Shown piece after piece: positions 13,462-15,078 of a stretch of DNA of 15,078 nucleotides. Position 1 is the stretch's first letter, and each line of letters opens with the position of its first letter. The DNA lies in the NCBI GenBank assembly GCA_041855385.1, contig JBHAEC010000118.1, forward strand, positions 1 to 15,078. Direction: 5' to 3'. Below the pieces are notes generated by a model. It saw only the letters and a program-made list of their open reading frames with translations. It was not told the DNA's origin and did no database searches. This DNA is from JBHAEC01 sp041855385 (GTDB taxonomy: Bacteria; Bacillota; Negativicutes; Veillonellales; Veillonellaceae). Made by a program: the position numbers and the translations under genes.

Positions 13462-14738
13462 AGTGGACAACAGAAGCAAAAGTAGGAGCCTTTACACTGA
13501 TTGGCATTGCCCTTTTTGCCTACGCCATACTTTTCTTGGGAGATATTACGCTGTTTAAGGCAGAGGGAATGAAGATTACGGGAGAGTTCCAATCCGTTAC
13601 GGGATTAAAAAGTGGATATCCGGTCAGATACTCCGGAGTAGATGTGGGAAAAGTGAAGGATATAATAGCATCTCCCGGAGGTGTGACGGTAGTTATGGAT
13701 TTAGATAAGAATACAAAGATTCCGGAGGACTCGAATTTTTCCATTGAAGGAGACGGCTTGTTAGGAGAAAAGTTTATACAAATATCTCCCGGTAAGGCGA
13801 ATACATATTTGACAGAGGGGGCGAAGGTCAAGGGTGATGGTGGCGGAGGTATGGATAAAGCAGTACATTCCGCCGAGGAAATGATGGAAGAGGCTACGAG
13901 GATGATGAAATCCATCAACAATGTAATCGGAGATGAGAAGACGCAAGAGTCTTTGCGCGGAGCTCTTCGAAGTACCGACTCAATTGCTAAGAACGTAGAG
14001 GCCATGACGATTCAAATGAATAGTTTAATGGCGGAAAATACGGGGAAAATAAATGAGTTGGCAAGTAATATGGTCCTCATCAGCAGAAATATGAACCATT
14101 TAACCCACCAGCTTAATGAATCTATGACGCGAGTGGATGGAGATGGTAAGACTTCGGAAAATATGAGGCAAATAGCGGAAAACATGAAAGAAGTTACCAG
14201 CCGGATGAATCGCATGGCCGCTGCTATGGAAGGGGTTGTAACGGATCCGCAGAGTGCTGAGGATATAAAAGAGACGCTTCATAATACGGCACATTTAACA
14301 TCTGTGTTGAGCACATTAACCGGAGGCGGTAACAGTTCGGCCATGACTGTTGACCCCAGGTTGGAAATGCTTTATAACACTACGTCCAATGATTACAGCG
14401 CTAATGCAAATATTCGTTTTTTTACGAAAAACGCTATGGGAGAGCTGGGCCTTTCCCATATAGGAGATGGAAGTAAGCTGAATGCAAATATAGGAAAACA
14501 AAAAGGAGATTTTACATTTCGAGGAGGTATATTTGACGGAGATGTGGGCGTGGGAATCGATTATGGATTGCAACAACCTTTTACTATTTCCGTAGCGGCG
14601 ATGAATCCCAATGATGCACGATACCGAATCCGAACGGAATTAAAACTTCTTAAGGATACATATGTGGTAGGGCAGTTCATACGCCCTTACAGCGCCGAAT
14701 ATGGAGGGAACTATTTCGGTATTAATCACAAATTTTAA
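13458..14738 (+). CDS. mlaD: Elongated MlaD: MCE domain with fused outer-membrane beta-barrel-like C terminus
   Basis: 426 residues against roughly 180 for E. coli MlaD. Residues 9-28 form one membrane anchor. The MCE domain follows at about 37-113 (VTGLKSGYPVRYSGVDVGKV at 47-66, LLGEKFIQI at 101-109). Residues 134-290 are helical, with Met/Asn/Glu-rich repeats and hydrophobic positions spaced as in a coiled coil. From about 303 the pattern changes to alternating short strands rich in Gly, Asn and aromatic residues, ending in FGINHKF with a terminal Phe, typical of outer-membrane barrels. This matches the trans-envelope MlaD described for Veillonella, which bridges both membranes and replaces MlaA and MlaC. 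The start overlaps the mlaF stop by ATGA, with GGAGG at 13444-13448. Barrel strands are judged by eye. Confidence 0.92.
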   Translation: MKWTTEAKVGAFTLIGIALFAYAILFLGDITLFKAEGMKITGEFQSVTGLKSGYPVRYSGVDVGKVKDIIASPGGVTVVMDLDKNTKIPEDSNFSIEGDGLLGEKFIQISPGKANTYLTEGAKVKGDGGGGMDKAVHSAEEMMEEATRMMKSINNVIGDEKTQESLRGALRSTDSIAKNVEAMTIQMNSLMAENTGKINELASNMVLISRNMNHLTHQLNESMTRVDGDGKTSENMRQIAENMKEVTSRMNRMAAAMEGVVTDPQSAEDIKETLHNTAHLTSVLSTLTGGGNSSAMTVDPRLEMLYNTTSNDYSANANIRFFTKNAMGELGLSHIGDGSKLNANIGKQKGDFTFRGGIFDGDVGVGIDYGLQQPFTISVAAMNPNDARYRIRTELKLLKDTYVVGQFIRPYSAEYGGNYFGINHKF

Positions 14739-14766
14739 AAAGCAGAAAAAATAGGAGGAGAATTAA

Positions 14767-15078
14767 ATGAATAGAAAAACACTGGCTTTACTTGTAACGA
14801 TGACATTATGTACAAGTTTTTCCGCATATGCAACAGACAATAAGGACAGCAAACTGGAAAAAGCGCAAGCGAATGCGGTAAAAATAGCACACGAAGCGGT
14901 GGCGGAAAAGATAACGGAAGAAAATCAAGATAAAAAGGAGTTGGAGTTAAATCTTTCGCAGGTATTGGCCTTAGCGGTAAGCAACAATAGAGATGTAAAG
15001 ATAGCTCAGCATAACTATGAACAGGCAAAGATTGCAGTGAGTAGTGCTGCAGCGGCTAAAAACCCAACATTTACCTAC
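14767..15078 (+). CDS. TolC-family outer membrane protein, N-terminal part, 3' end outside window
   Basis: The frame is open from ATG 14767 to the window end (104 residues visible). AGGAGG at 14753-14758, 8 bases upstream, supports the start. Residues 1-22 are a signal peptide (MNRKTLALL, then SAYA). A charged helical linker (about 23-60, Lys/Glu/Ala-rich) leads into LNLSQVLALAVSNNRDVKIAQHNYEQAKIAV, here running from residue 60, which fits the start of the TolC helical repeat (consensus of the type LSLEQALALALENNPDLKIA). TolC proteins form outer-membrane channels for efflux or secretion. It begins 28 bases after mlaD and is probably in the same operon. Whether it serves efflux or lipid transport cannot be told from this fragment. 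Confidence 0.85.
   Translation, partial: MNRKTLALLVTMTLCTSFSAYATDNKDSKLEKAQANAVKIAHEAVAEKITEENQDKKELELNLSQVLALAVSNNRDVKIAQHNYEQAKIAVSSAAAAKNPTFTY

Noticed and set aside
14735..15028. Open frame on the minus strand opposite the TolC gene start
   Set aside because: It is antisense to a clear signal peptide and TolC start with a good ribosome site; its translation is low-complexity Leu/Pro-rich.
1..15078. CRISPR arrays, insertion sequences, tRNA or rRNA genes, phage genes
   Set aside because: No direct-repeat arrays, transposase frames, tRNA cloverleaf or rRNA-like sequence were noticed on reading both strands.

Overview
The window comes from a diderm Firmicute, most likely a member of the Negativicutes (Veillonella/Dialister-like). 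Firmicute-type housekeeping genes (serS, glpX, murA, mreB, with AGGAGG-type ribosome binding sites) sit beside genes that only make sense with an outer membrane: an MlaE-MlaF-MlaD lipid transport operon, a TolC-family protein, and LPS-type glycosyltransferases. The genus is inferred from gene content and cannot be proved from the sequence alone.

Layout. 1-423: 3' end of a cation diffusion facilitator. 529-3565: serS, a transaldolase/Fsa-family gene and glpX, all on the + strand, closed by a strong hairpin that also faces the convergent neighbour. 3678-5318: an AT-rich, minus-strand pair of glycosyltransferases (GT8 then GT25) with its own near-consensus promoter. The GT8 gene is broken by a one-base frameshift. 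5319-5613: divergent promoter region. 5614-8020: murA overlapping mreB. 8155-11775: three exported proteins of unknown role (AMIN plus degenerate phosphodiester-glycosidase-like protein; small secreted lipoyl-like protein; permuted SpoIVB/S55-type protein). 11929-14738: mlaE, mlaF and mlaD, followed by the start of a TolC-family gene that runs off the window at 15078.

How the genes work together. From murA onward the region is an envelope-building block: peptidoglycan precursor synthesis (MurA), cell shape (MreB), a possible peptidoglycan-binding exported protein (AMIN), and phospholipid transport between the membranes (MlaEFD). MlaD is elongated: an inner-membrane anchor and MCE domain are followed by a long helical stretch and a C-terminal part that looks like outer-membrane beta strands ending in Phe. 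This matches the trans-envelope MlaD type known from Veillonella and fits the absence of mlaA, mlaB and mlaC here. The three exported proteins between mreB and mlaE are the least explained part and the best candidates for new envelope biology.

No tRNA, rRNA, CRISPR array, insertion sequence or phage gene was seen.
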